DNA of 64,000 nucleotides. It comes from Trichormus variabilis 0441 (GTDB taxonomy: Bacteria; Cyanobacteriota; Cyanobacteriia; Cyanobacteriales; Nostocaceae). Below the pieces are notes generated by a model. That model ran no database searches. It saw nothing but the letters and a program-made list of their open reading frames with translations, and was not told the DNA's origin. Position 1 is the stretch's first letter; each line of letters starts with the position of its first letter. Shown here piece by piece: positions 17,526 through 26,668 of this stretch. Location of the stretch: positions 1,858,001-1,922,000 of the forward strand of contig NZ_CP047242.1 in assembly GCF_009856605.1 (NCBI RefSeq), read 5' to 3'. A program made the position numbers and the translations under genes.

Positions 17526-17889
17526 ATTGAATCTGCTTCCACCTGACGATTTACCGCCTAGTGTGGTGTCAAAAGAGGATGGAATGCTGCATCTGGAATT
17601 AGAACAGTCTATTGGCAGATGCTTTTATCAGGCTTGCGATCGCATTACCCAAGCACTGCTAAATAATTGCCAGTGGTATCTTACCAAAAAAGATGCGATC
17701 GTTATGCTGATTGTTGACTGTCCAGATATTGTCTCTTACTGGCATATAGTCAGCAATATTCCTCAATTAGGAAATCGTCTAGAGAGGTTTACCAAAAATG
17801 CCAAAATTCGCGTTTATCCCCCTTTTGGCAAAGGTGAACCTTTAGAGATTAGTGTCAATGAAATTTCTGCCTATCGAGATTGGCTCTAG
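17518..17889 (+). CDS. Unknown 123-residue protein translationally coupled to the monooxygenase
   Basis: I chose ATG 17518 (MSKLNLLPPDD), which overlaps the monooxygenase stop by 8 bases; the frame is open further upstream only from a TTG inside that gene. The protein is soluble, alpha/beta, with a hydrophobic core stretch AIVMLIVDCPDIVSYWHI. Overlapping genes usually have linked functions, so it may be a partner of the monooxygenase. No family recognised. A terminator follows. Confidence 0.65.
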   Translation: MSKLNLLPPDDLPPSVVSKEDGMLHLELEQSIGRCFYQACDRITQALLNNCQWYLTKKDAIVMLIVDCPDIVSYWHIVSNIPQLGNRLERFTKNAKIRVYPPFGKGEPLEISVNEISAYRDWL

Positions 17890-17923
17890 ATTTTTAAAGC
17901 ATCTCGGATGATTAAATTTCAGT

Positions 17924-17957
17924 AACCCAGTTTTTCCCAAGGCTGGGTTTTTTCTTT
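17924..17957 (+). terminator. Rho-independent terminator
   Basis: AACCCAG, a loop of 12, CTGGGTT then TTTTTCTTTT. It ends the monooxygenase operon; seen from the other strand it lies just past the Coq4-like gene's end. Confidence 0.85.
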
Positions 17958-17970
17958 TATTCCCAGTCTC

Positions 17971-18657
17971 CTAAGCTATTTCACGTTGCTTTACGGTATT
18001 TATGCCTAAACATTCACGAATTTCAATCACTGGTACATCCCAAAACTGATCCCATTTCTGAGCAATTAACTTCCTCGGCGTATGGGAACCTAAACTATAT
18101 CCACGAGCTATTTCTGCCATTAAATCTTGGAATTTTGCTGGTTGATAAAGACTAGTCATCACCATACCAAAACTTACCAGCATCACACTAATAGGAATTG
18201 GGGTTTGAGCCAAAACAAAAGCTTGCAGGCCAATTTCACCAATCCCATCAGTATCAAATCCAGCAACGACATGATAAATATCATGGGTAGAGCGCCAAAG
18301 CATTTTCAGATACGAGATGTCATCAACTACAGGGACTTTCTTATAAAAATAGGGGTCGAAACCTCTAGCTTTCATTTCAATGGCGTAGACATGGCCCAAT
18401 GTTCCCTCTGGGAGTTTAGCTAAATCATCTAAATTGAAAGGTGCTGGTAGCCAGCGTTCCGCAAACAAGGTGTTAACTTCGGGAATTTTTTTCAACTCAT
18501 CAACAGCTAACTGCGCCATTTCTGTTTGGTCGAGTGCGTCCTCGAAGTCAAAAACTGGGTCAGTGTTACCATTGCTGGGTTTTAACGCCCTATCTGCCAA
18601 AAACTGAATATAGGCAAGAAGTCCTTTGTCATTGTTGTAACTGATGACATTGGTCAT
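17971..18657 (-). CDS. Coq4-family protein
   Basis: 228 residues. The signature HDIYHVVAGFDTDGIGEIGLQAF (given here in words: HD-x2-H-x11-E) lies near residue 124; in Coq4 it binds zinc and shapes the hydrophobic prenyl site. In eukaryotes Coq4 organises and helps catalyse ubiquinone synthesis. Cyanobacteria make plastoquinone, not ubiquinone, so the role here must differ or serve another prenyl lipid. GGAA precedes the ATG. It is isolated from other quinone genes. Confidence 0.8.
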   Translation of the reverse strand: MTNVISYNNDKGLLAYIQFLADRALKPSNGNTDPVFDFEDALDQTEMAQLAVDELKKIPEVNTLFAERWLPAPFNLDDLAKLPEGTLGHVYAIEMKARGFDPYFYKKVPVVDDISYLKMLWRSTHDIYHVVAGFDTDGIGEIGLQAFVLAQTPIPISVMLVSFGMVMTSLYQPAKFQDLMAEIARGYSLGSHTPRKLIAQKWDQFWDVPVIEIRECLGINTVKQREIA

Positions 18658-19131
18658 GATAATTTCCTCATGTAATGTTGGGGGATGAGGGATAAGATGA
18701 CGAGGGAGAAAGATATTAAGACTTTAACTAACAGGACTTAACTAAATTCTTTTTCCTAGTGTGAAATTTGCATTAGGGAGAGATTATGTTACCTGTTATT
18801 GGACTTTAGCCATCAAGAGTGACATATCGATAATTAATGTGGAAATATACAGACCTAATTTTTATACTACTTGAGTCATATTTTCATTCATCCTGAGGAG
18901 TATTTAGTCACCTGTCTTCTCTAGCCCCTAATACCAATTCAAAATTCAAAATTCAAAATTCAAAATTAAGAATCAAGAGAGGACAAGCGTTTGGGGTTGT
19001 ACATCTGTCGCATTCTTTTTTCAAATTGGTATAACCTCTATTTTCAGACAAAAGTGCGATCGCCCATGCTAAATGGGTATAAATAACCCAGAATATGTAA
19101 TGAAAGATTAGCTACAATCTTTTTCCTAGAT
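18658..19131. other. Spacer with heptamer repeats
   Basis: Contains (CAAAATT)n at 18937-18967 and a HIP1-related GCGATCGC. No gene or clear hairpin seen. Confidence 0.5.
18937..18967. repeat. Heptamer tandem repeat (CAAAATT)n
   Basis: Four units of CAAAATT, introduced by ATACCAATT; the same introduction precedes the copy at 57762. Confidence 0.8.
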
Positions 19132-19365
19132 TTATTCACCAGAATACTTGCGTGTTAATTTTCTAGTCATAAACAGAGCAATCAACAATAATACTTCCAA
19201 AGGAATCAGTGAGAATTTAAGGCTACAGCATAGCCAAAAGAAGCCTACGATTATACAAATAACCTGCCAGATTTGATTGGTATTTTTTATAGCAATAACT
19301 ACAAAAAATATAGCTAGCCCTAAAGTCATAAATGAAGTGAATAGCATAGCTAATACATTTGACAA
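19132..19365 (-). CDS. Possible 77-residue membrane protein
   Basis: An open frame with three hydrophobic stretches (LAMLFTSFMTLGLAIFFVVI, IWQVICIIVGFFWLCC, LEVLLLIALFM) and a basic end MTRKLTRKYSGE. It could be a real small membrane protein; coding AT-rich DNA can mimic this. No good ribosome site. Confidence 0.4.
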   Translation of the reverse strand: MSNVLAMLFTSFMTLGLAIFFVVIAIKNTNQIWQVICIIVGFFWLCCSLKFSLIPLEVLLLIALFMTRKLTRKYSGE

Positions 19366-19447
19366 GAATGATTTGTTGACTTGTTTATTTTGGAATTGCA
19401 GCAGAGTATTAATTTAAGTGATACCAATTTGAATAAACCATTTGTAG

Positions 19448-19467
19448 AGACGCGATTAATCGCGTCT
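19448..19467. repeat. 20-bp perfect palindrome AGACGCGATT/AATCGCGTCT
   Basis: Preceded by GTAG as in the GTAGAGACG family. Two related copies lie at 60877-60930. Located in the spacer before the NifX-family gene's end. Confidence 0.75.
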
Positions 19468-19607
19468 TCTTGACTAATTATTAGCCCTTAACCTAGTATG
19501 TTGTGCCAACCTAGTTAATTGATAAATAGGAAAATTGAGATGGAAGATGAAGCGAAAATTTCCATCTATGATTAATCCCTAATTAGCATCAACCTAGAGA
19601 TAATTTC

Positions 19608-20114
19608 TTACACAGATTCTAGTTCGCCGAGACTTTCTTGATTTGGCCGCAGAGCTTTACGCAACCAAGGAGGAGGATTACCTTTAAGAGTTTGCACTAA
19701 TCTGTTCAAAAGGTAGATAATATCTTCCTTCTTTGAACGCGGTTTAACTGGCATTACGCCCTTTTTGATTAATTTGGCAGCAGCAATACCGCCAATGGAT
19801 GCCACATATACAATTTTACAATCAGATAAAGCTGCGATTTTTTGAGCTACCTTATCATCGCTTTCACCATTTTGAACCTTAGGTTTTTGCTCCTCTTCTT
19901 TTTTAGCTTTTTTGCAATCGCTTTTACCGTGTTTGCAACCACCTTCGCCTTTTTCGATTGTATCTTCACTAGGTTTTGGAGTTTCCTTATTAAAGGAGAG
20001 AGTTTCGATAAATTCATAACCCCCGTCGGAAATTTCATAAACATCAATTTCTTGCGCCCAGCCAAAGTGAGCATCAACATTGATCCTATCACTTGTAGCA
20101 AATGCTATCTTCAT
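19608..20114 (-). CDS. NifX/NifB-domain (dinitrogenase iron-molybdenum cofactor) family protein
   Basis: 168 residues. The start MKIAFATSDRINVDAHFGWAQ and the middle VAQKIAALSDCKIVYVASIGGIAAAKLIKKGV are the two halves of the NifX/NafY-type cofactor-binding domain, which carries FeMo-cofactor or its precursor. Between them sits a Lys/Glu/Cys-rich insert (GCKHGKSDCKKAKKEEEQK). This insert could bind metal; that is inferred. It closes the nitrogen-fixation island. Whether it is NifX itself or a paralogue cannot be decided here since no nifE/nifN lie nearby. Confidence 0.82.
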   Translation of the reverse strand: MKIAFATSDRINVDAHFGWAQEIDVYEISDGGYEFIETLSFNKETPKPSEDTIEKGEGGCKHGKSDCKKAKKEEEQKPKVQNGESDDKVAQKIAALSDCKIVYVASIGGIAAAKLIKKGVMPVKPRSKKEDIIYLLNRLVQTLKGNPPPWLRKALRPNQESLGELESV

Positions 20115-20552
20115 TTTTGTGTTCCTTTCTTCATCAGTTGTGACTAACTGCCAATAAGTCCTGAATTGTGGTTAAATTGTTACCTATTATTTGATAAGCA
20201 ATGCCCAGCACCTTGTCATTCATCAAGTGCAAGATGTCAAATTAGGCATTTTTACACAGTCACAGTTAACAATTAGTAGTTGAGTATCCGCAGAACATGA
20301 TTCCAAAGACTCTATAGCCCTGAAAACAACCTCACTTAATACAGTTGTTGAAGGCTCATATTACTTATCTTAGGCTCAATTCTTTGAGTGTGGTGATGGC
20401 GCAAGAACTTTTTCGCCTTATTTGTCCCTAAAACCAGGCTATGTCTTGAAGAAAAGATGGAAAAATCATCCATAGGGTGTCTATGAGTCTACTAATCCTT
20501 TCCGCTACGATAGCGATCGCACAGTACCCACAGCTAGCTACAGGCAGGTTCG
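20115..20552. other. Divergent spacer, nothing firm
   Basis: AT-rich; one GCGATCGC near 20513. A 33-codon frame overlaps the ABC permease start out of frame and is not called. No NtcA consensus found. Confidence 0.4.
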
Positions 20553-21458
20553 ATGGTGTTGCGAATCAGAAGGTGGAGAAATAACCATAGACGGAACATC
20601 ACAGACAGCTTGTTCGGATATGTGTTCATGATGCCGACTCTGTTGGTTTTGGGAACTTTTGTAGTTCTACCTATTCTCTACTCTGTTTTTCTTTCGCTCA
20701 ACAAAGTTCAACTGTTAGGTGGTGTTGCCTATCAATTCATTGGTTTACGAAATTTTCAGCGATTAGTTGATGATCAATTAGTTTGGATTGCTTTAAGAAA
20801 TACAGCAGAATATGTGGTTATTGTTGTACCAAGCCAAACTATTTTGGCGTTGATTTTAGCGGTCACCTTAAATGCTGGAATCCGGGGTAAAAACTGGTGG
20901 CGCATCCTTTACTTTTTGCCAACAGTCACTTCTTCCGCAGTGCTGACGCTAATTTTTATGTGGATTTATAATACCGATGGACTATTAAATGATTTTTTAG
21001 CTTTTGTGGGACTGCCTACTTATAATTGGTTGGGTGATCCGGCGGTTGCCCTCAAAGGCATCATGCTAATGAATATTTGGTCAACCGCACCATTTTATAT
21101 GGTGATATATCTAGCAGCCTTACAAGATATACCAGCAAAACTTTACGAGGCGGCAGAATTAGATGGTGCAAATTGGTGGCAGAAGTTTATTTACATCACA
21201 ATTCCTCTGCTGAAACCTGTGACTTTTTTTGTGATTGCAGTGGGGGTAATTGGCACTTTTCAATTATTTGATCAATCTTATATTTTCTCTGGTGGTACTG
21301 GTGGCCCTAATAATGCCACCTTGACTGTAGTACTGCTGATTTATCAAATGGTATTTCGTTATTTACAGATGGGATATGCTGCGGCGATCGCCTTTCTCTT
21401 AGCAGTGGTGATTATTGCTATTACACTGATTCAACGGCGAGTTTTTGCTGGTGAATAA
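20553..21458 (+). CDS. Sugar-type ABC transporter permease (MalF/UgpA class)
   Basis: 301 residues, six membrane helices. The coupling motif EAAELDGANWWQKFIYITIP (near residue 198) is the EAA loop that contacts the ATPase. The basic start is followed by FMMPTLLVLGTFVVLPI, typical for this class. Such transporters need a second permease, a binding protein and an ATPase; none is next to it, so its partners must be elsewhere. Substrate is probably a sugar or glycerol-phosphate derivative. Confidence 0.85.
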   Translation: MVLRIRRWRNNHRRNITDSLFGYVFMMPTLLVLGTFVVLPILYSVFLSLNKVQLLGGVAYQFIGLRNFQRLVDDQLVWIALRNTAEYVVIVVPSQTILALILAVTLNAGIRGKNWWRILYFLPTVTSSAVLTLIFMWIYNTDGLLNDFLAFVGLPTYNWLGDPAVALKGIMLMNIWSTAPFYMVIYLAALQDIPAKLYEAAELDGANWWQKFIYITIPLLKPVTFFVIAVGVIGTFQLFDQSYIFSGGTGGPNNATLTVVLLIYQMVFRYLQMGYAAAIAFLLAVVIIAITLIQRRVFAGE

Positions 21459-21623
21459 TTCCCAGTTTCTGATCGGGAATAAAAATATTTAGGACTGACG
21501 CACCCAGGCTATTTGTTGAGACTAGATATCAGGGGTTAAGGACGTAAAGGTGTAAGGATTTTAAACATTTACACCCCTACACCCCTACACCCTTTCATGG
21601 GTAAATCCTAATATTCTCTGCGG

Positions 21624-23693
21624 CTAAACCTCAACAGCTAAAGCCCGCACTAAAAATGCCCATTTATCTGCGGCTTCTTCGATAATCTTTGCCGTAGGTT
21701 TACCTGCACCATGTCCAGCTTTAGTTTCAATTCTAATTAATACAGGTGCATTACCATTGTGAGCAGTTTGCAAAGCTGCGGCAAATTTGAAGCTGTGGGC
21801 GGGGACAACGCGATCGTCGTGATCGGCGGTGGTAATCAAGGTTGCGGGGTATGCTGTACCTGATTTGAGATTATGCAGTGGCGAATAAGCGTAGATTGCA
21901 GGAAACTCTTGTGGGTTATCTGGGGAACCATATTCAGCAGTCCAAGCCCAACCAATGGTAAATTTGTGAAACCGTAACATATCCATCACACCAACGGCTG
22001 GTAAAGCTGCACCGAATAACTCAGGACGCTGAGTCATGCAAGCACCCACTAATAAACCACCATTACTACCACCAGCGATCGCTAGTTTTTCCGGTTTTGT
22101 ATAATTATTTGCCATCAACCACTCAGCAGCAGCAATAAAGTCATCAAAAACGTTTTGCTTTTTATCCTTCATCCCTGCTTGATGCCATTCTTCGCCATAC
22201 TCTCCGCCACCGCGTATATTTGGCATGGCATAAACACCACCCATTTCCATCCATACCAACATACTTACAGAAAAATTGGGCGTGAGTGAGACATTAAAAC
22301 CACCGTAGGCATAAAGATAAGTGGGGTTATTCCCATCTAATTGAATGCCTTTCTTATGAGTAATAAACATGGGTACTTGTGTACCATCTTGACTTTGATA
22401 AAAAACTTGTTTAGTTTCGTAATTATCAGGATTAAAATCTACATTTGTTTCTCTAAAAACCTCGCTTTTGCCTGTTACTAAGTTATATCGGTAAATAGTT
22501 CCTGGTGTAGTAAAACTCGTGAATTTGTAAAAAGTCTCTGTATCGCCACGCTTACCACCAAAGCCATCTACAGCACCCAATCCTGGTAATTCTACATTCC
22601 GAACTAATGTACCGTTGAGGTCAAAAATTTTCACTTGCGATCGGGCATCTTCTAAATAACCTGCAATAAACTGATTATTTAAGATATTGACACTTTCTAA
22701 AGTTGCTTCAGCTTGGGGGATAATTTCTCGCCATATTTCTTTAGCCGGATTAGCTATATCAATAGCAATTACTCTACCCCGTGGTGCATCCAAGTCAGTA
22801 CGGAAGTAGAAAACACTCTCATCATTATCAATGAAACTATAATCTGCTTCAAATTGATCAATTAGTTCTACGACTTCAGTATTGGGGTTAGTTAAGTCTT
22901 TATAAAAAACTAGATTTCTGGAATCAGTACCCAACCAAACTGAAATTATCAGATAGCAACCATCTTCCGTGACAACGCCATTAAAACCCCATTCTTTTTG
23001 GTCAAGACGTTGGTAAATTAGTATGTCTTCAGATTGCGGTGTACCCAACTGATGATAATATAGCTTTTGGTAATAGTTAACATCTTCCAATTTAGTTTTT
23101 TCATTTGGTTCGTCATAACGACTATAGAAAAAACCTTGATTATCATTCGTCCAAGATGCACCGGAAAATTTAACCCAATTGAGATGATCTGGAAAATCTG
23201 CACCAGTTTCTACATCAATAACCTTCCATTCTTGCCAATCAGAACCAGAAGTTGCTATACCGTACGCCAAAAGCTTGCCATTATCGCTGATAGCTAAACC
23301 TGAAAGAGCAACAGTCCCATCATCCGAAAGTTTGTTGGGGTCTAGTAAAACTCTTGGTTCAGAATCCAGAGATTTCAACGTATACAGAACACTTTGATTT
23401 TGCAAGCCATCATTTTTGAAATAAAAATAATTTTCTCCTTCTTTAAAAGGAATTCCATACTTTTCATAATCCCAAAGTTTGTTAAGACGTTGTTGAATTT
23501 TCTCTCTAGTCGAAACTTCGCCCAAATACGCAAAAGTAACTTGATTTTGTGCCTCGATCCAAGCCCTAGTTGTTTCAGAGTCAGGATCTTCTAACCAACG
23601 ATAAGGATCTGCTACTAAGGTACCGTGGTAATCATCAACTTGATCAATTTTGTGGCTGAGTGGATAGTTCAGGGATTTTTCAGAGTAGGGCAT
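21624..23693 (-). CDS. Prolyl oligopeptidase (family S9A)
   Basis: 689 residues, the usual length. An N-terminal seven-blade propeller (about residues 75-410) is followed by an alpha/beta hydrolase. The catalytic triad is Ser543 (GGSNGG), Asp627 (HDDRVV) and His661 (AGHGAG). It cleaves short peptides after proline, in the cytosol since there is no signal peptide. Gene is alone on its strand. PCC 7120 has a studied prolyl endopeptidase that I believe to be this locus, but I rely on memory for that. Confidence 0.93.
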   Translation of the reverse strand: MPYSEKSLNYPLSHKIDQVDDYHGTLVADPYRWLEDPDSETTRAWIEAQNQVTFAYLGEVSTREKIQQRLNKLWDYEKYGIPFKEGENYFYFKNDGLQNQSVLYTLKSLDSEPRVLLDPNKLSDDGTVALSGLAISDNGKLLAYGIATSGSDWQEWKVIDVETGADFPDHLNWVKFSGASWTNDNQGFFYSRYDEPNEKTKLEDVNYYQKLYYHQLGTPQSEDILIYQRLDQKEWGFNGVVTEDGCYLIISVWLGTDSRNLVFYKDLTNPNTEVVELIDQFEADYSFIDNDESVFYFRTDLDAPRGRVIAIDIANPAKEIWREIIPQAEATLESVNILNNQFIAGYLEDARSQVKIFDLNGTLVRNVELPGLGAVDGFGGKRGDTETFYKFTSFTTPGTIYRYNLVTGKSEVFRETNVDFNPDNYETKQVFYQSQDGTQVPMFITHKKGIQLDGNNPTYLYAYGGFNVSLTPNFSVSMLVWMEMGGVYAMPNIRGGGEYGEEWHQAGMKDKKQNVFDDFIAAAEWLMANNYTKPEKLAIAGGSNGGLLVGACMTQRPELFGAALPAVGVMDMLRFHKFTIGWAWTAEYGSPDNPQEFPAIYAYSPLHNLKSGTAYPATLITTADHDDRVVPAHSFKFAAALQTAHNGNAPVLIRIETKAGHGAGKPTAKIIEEAADKWAFLVRALAVEV

Positions 23694-23912
23694 GGTTTTG
23701 GATTAAAAGTATCTTTTCATATACTACAAACATCAGCCCCAGTCTTGATGTGGGTACTATCCCCAAAAATATCCGGTACTACTGACGCAGAATTAGCATG
23801 GTTACGGTTTGTCTGGGCGATCGTTTAACCGTAGGTTGGTAATTTATTGCTCAAGATGTCAGAGAAACTGATATAACTATACTACGGTTACTTTATCGAG
23901 AAAAAGTACTAT

Positions 23913-24506
23913 ATGGCGGTAACTCTATACTCAAGCATTGCAACCCCCCACAATAAGAATACTCACCACTATTTTACAAGGCGGACATTTTTACCAGACC
24001 AGCAAAATAGTTTATGGAAAATAGAAGCTGGTTTCGTGAGAACTTTTACCTATTTAGAAAATGGAACAACCGTTGCTTTAGGGTTATGGGGCCCTGGAGA
24101 TATTCTGGGTAGAGCTTTGTCAAAATTAGAACCGTATCAAATGGAATGTTTGACGAAAGTCGAAGCGACAATTGTGCCTATTGAAGAATGGAAAAACCCT
24201 ACTGATACTCTGCTGGCACACATTCAGCAAGCAGAAGAATTAATGGTAATTCGTAGCTACAAAAAAGTAGATACCATGCTAATTAAACTATTAGCATGGT
24301 TATCCAAAAAGTTTGGTTCAGAAGTAGATAAAGGACGTTTAATTGATATGCGTCTGACCCATGAAGATTTAGCGGAAATGCTTGGTTCTACAAGAGTAAC
24401 AATTACTCGCATCCTTGGGCAATTTGAGGAAGAGGGTCTGATCAATAGGTTATCCCTACATCGCATAGTCCTGAAGGAAGAAGATATTTGGTACTATGAG
24501 ATTTAA
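23913..24506 (+). CDS. Crp/Fnr-family transcription regulator
   Basis: 197 residues. An incomplete cNMP-binding barrel (WKIEAGFVRTFTYLENGTTVALGLWGPGDILG) is joined by a long helix to a winged HTH: MRLTHEDLAEMLGSTRVTITRILGQFEEEGLI. The cyclic-nucleotide phosphate-binding block RxS is not evident, so the ligand is unclear, as in NtcA. It is convergent with the NIL-domain gene, with only 6 bp between stops. Targets unknown. Confidence 0.85.
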   Translation: MAVTLYSSIATPHNKNTHHYFTRRTFLPDQQNSLWKIEAGFVRTFTYLENGTTVALGLWGPGDILGRALSKLEPYQMECLTKVEATIVPIEEWKNPTDTLLAHIQQAEELMVIRSYKKVDTMLIKLLAWLSKKFGSEVDKGRLIDMRLTHEDLAEMLGSTRVTITRILGQFEEEGLINRLSLHRIVLKEEDIWYYEI

Positions 24507-24512
24507 GCAATT

Positions 24513-24851
24513 TTAGTAATACCAACTATCACCTTCTACATTCGCTCTGCCCTCAATTTTAATATCTAGGGCTTCTAGATAAGCAAGCCCACTAGATATT
24601 TGCTTGATTGTTCCCCGGAGGGTTAGATCAAAATATCCTGCACCACCTGTATTAACTCCTAGTAAGGCTTTGGTGATGTTAACAACCAAACCATACATAG
24701 AAATTAGTTGTGAAATTACAGGTTCTTGAAGATAATTTTTGGGAATATATATGCGTACACGAATTTGTGTAACTTGTTTTTTTTCATGTATTGAAGGAAC
24801 AAGAGATAATTTCGTAGGAAAGTTAAATTGAAATTGATTTAATGCAGCCAT
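24513..24851 (-). CDS. NIL-domain protein
   Basis: 112 residues. The stretch QIRVRIYIPKNYLQEPVISQL then VNITKALLGVNTGGAGYFDLTLRG is the NIL fold, known as the C-terminal regulatory domain of the methionine transporter ATPase MetN, where it binds methionine. Here it stands alone. Possible amino-acid or sulfur-compound sensor. Located between a Crp-type regulator and an amino-acid ABC operon. Confidence 0.78.
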   Translation of the reverse strand: MAALNQFQFNFPTKLSLVPSIHEKKQVTQIRVRIYIPKNYLQEPVISQLISMYGLVVNITKALLGVNTGGAGYFDLTLRGTIKQISSGLAYLEALDIKIEGRANVEGDSWYY

Positions 24852-25325
24852 TGGATGATACTAATGTGTAATTAATATTGAAGCTTTTATTGTAGTAATT
24901 AAAGCCCAATCCTCTTATTTACGAGGAGCTATAAGTCGATTATTCAGGTTTTTCTAAAAAAATCAAATCAAACCAGCCTACGTTTTCATCTCCCAATACT
25001 CGTAAAATACACTTTAATTATCGGATTACTGTGCTTTGCAGTATTATAAACGAGATTCCCACAAAAAACGCGGGAAATCAATACGTAATAATACGTATAT
25101 CCTGACAGATATTGGTTCCATATATACATTTATATTTTTAAGGACTGCGTCCAGATTCCCTCTCGAAGAAATTGGGGATATTGTTGCTGATGAATGATTT
25201 AGGACTGCTGTAGCGAAAAGATATTCTTATCCTGTATTGTTAATAACAGTTCAGAAACGACTTTCTCCCAAAGGAGAAAGATGATTTAATAAAACTCTCG
25301 TAAATTGTTTTATATCAACACAAAA
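24852..25325. other. Upstream region of the liv-type operon
   Basis: AT-rich, 474 bp. Contains the doubled ATACGTAA-TA-ATACGTAT at 25081-25098, whose second half is itself palindromic: a possible operator for the operon starting at 25326. No other feature seen. Confidence 0.4.
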
Positions 25326-26576
25326 ATGAAAATAACTTTTGCGTATACCACAGCATTATTCTCTGCTTGTACTTTTTTTCTGGCAGCTTGTAGTGGTACT
25401 AACACAGACACAAATTCGACCAACAATTCTCCAAATAACACAACTAATACTACAACAAACGTTACTACAACAAGCGATAAAAATACTATTCCTATTGGCA
25501 TCGCCCTAGCACAAACTAGTAATGTAGCTCTACTTGGTCAAGAACAAGTCGCTGGAGCTAAAATTGCTGAAAAGTATTTCAATGATAAAGGTGGAGTCAA
25601 CGGTACTCCAATTAAACTAATTTTTCAAGATACGGCTGGTGACGAAGCTGGAACAATTAATGCTTTTCAAACTCTTATCAATAAAGATAAAGTCGTAGGT
25701 ATTGTAGGTCCTACATTATCCCAACAAGCCTTTAGTGCTAATCCCATTGCTGAAAGAGCAAAAGTTCCAGTGGTTGGACCATCAAATACAGCAAAAGGTA
25801 TACCAGAAATTGGTGATTATGTGGCGCGCGTTTCTGCACCCGTTTCTGTAGTTGCCCCTAATTCAGTCAAAGCTGCACTTAAGCAAAATCCCAACATTAA
25901 AAAAGTCGCGGTTTTCTTTGCTCAAAATGATGCCTTTAGCAAATCAGAAACAGAGATTTTTCAACAAACTGTTAAGGATCAAGGACTAGAATTAGTAACA
26001 GTACAAAAGTTCCAAACTACTGATACTGACTTTCAATCTCAGGCGACTAATGCAATTAATTTAAAACCTGATTTAGTGATTATTTCTGGACTAGCAGCCG
26101 ATGGTGGAAACTTAGTTAGACAGTTGCGTGAACTTGGTTATCAAGGTGCGATTATTGGCGGTAATGGTTTAAATACATCAAATGTTTTCGCAGTTTGTAA
26201 AGCACTTTGTGACGGTGTATTAATAGCTCAAGCTTACAGTCCAGAATATACTGGTGAAATTAATAAGGCATTTCGTCAAGCCTACGTTGATCAATATAAG
26301 AAAGAACCGCCCCAATTTAGCGCTCAAGCCTTTGCCGCAGTACAAGTATATGTAGAATCTCTCAAAGCATTAGATACCAAGAATAAAGTTAGTAAAATAC
26401 AGTTACCGGAATTACGTACAGAACTGAACAAACAGCTACTAACAGGTAAATACAATACACCATTAGGAGAAATTAGTTTTACACCAATCGGTGAAGTTGT
26501 ACAAAAAGATTTTTATGTAGCTCAAATTAAAATGGAAAAGGATGGTAGTCAAGGTAAGTTTACATTCTTGAAATAG
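25326..26576 (+). CDS. livJ: Branched-chain amino acid-type ABC substrate-binding lipoprotein
   Basis: Start at ATG 25326 (MKITFAYTTALF); the frame opens 7 codons earlier with TTG. A lipoprotein signal ends in LAAC (Cys22), followed by a Thr/Asn-rich linker. The mature part is a type I periplasmic binding protein (PIGIALAQTSNVALLGQE, then GAKIAEKYFNDKGGVNG) of the LivJ/amide-urea group. It binds an amino acid or related compound and delivers it to the LivHM permease. First gene of an operon that is broken further down. Ligand not known. Confidence 0.88.
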   Translation: MKITFAYTTALFSACTFFLAACSGTNTDTNSTNNSPNNTTNTTTNVTTTSDKNTIPIGIALAQTSNVALLGQEQVAGAKIAEKYFNDKGGVNGTPIKLIFQDTAGDEAGTINAFQTLINKDKVVGIVGPTLSQQAFSANPIAERAKVPVVGPSNTAKGIPEIGDYVARVSAPVSVVAPNSVKAALKQNPNIKKVAVFFAQNDAFSKSETEIFQQTVKDQGLELVTVQKFQTTDTDFQSQATNAINLKPDLVIISGLAADGGNLVRQLRELGYQGAIIGGNGLNTSNVFAVCKALCDGVLIAQAYSPEYTGEINKAFRQAYVDQYKKEPPQFSAQAFAAVQVYVESLKALDTKNKVSKIQLPELRTELNKQLLTGKYNTPLGEISFTPIGEVVQKDFYVAQIKMEKDGSQGKFTFLK

Positions 26577-26668
26577 AAAATTGGGAGTGGAGTAAGAGAA
26601 AAAGCAGGGGGGAATAAATAATCACTATAGACTATTGACTAATGACAACTGACAACTGGCTAACTTAA

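Noticed and set aside
20484..20585. 33-codon frame overlapping the ABC permease start
   Set aside because: Out of frame with the permease, no ribosome site; probably chance.
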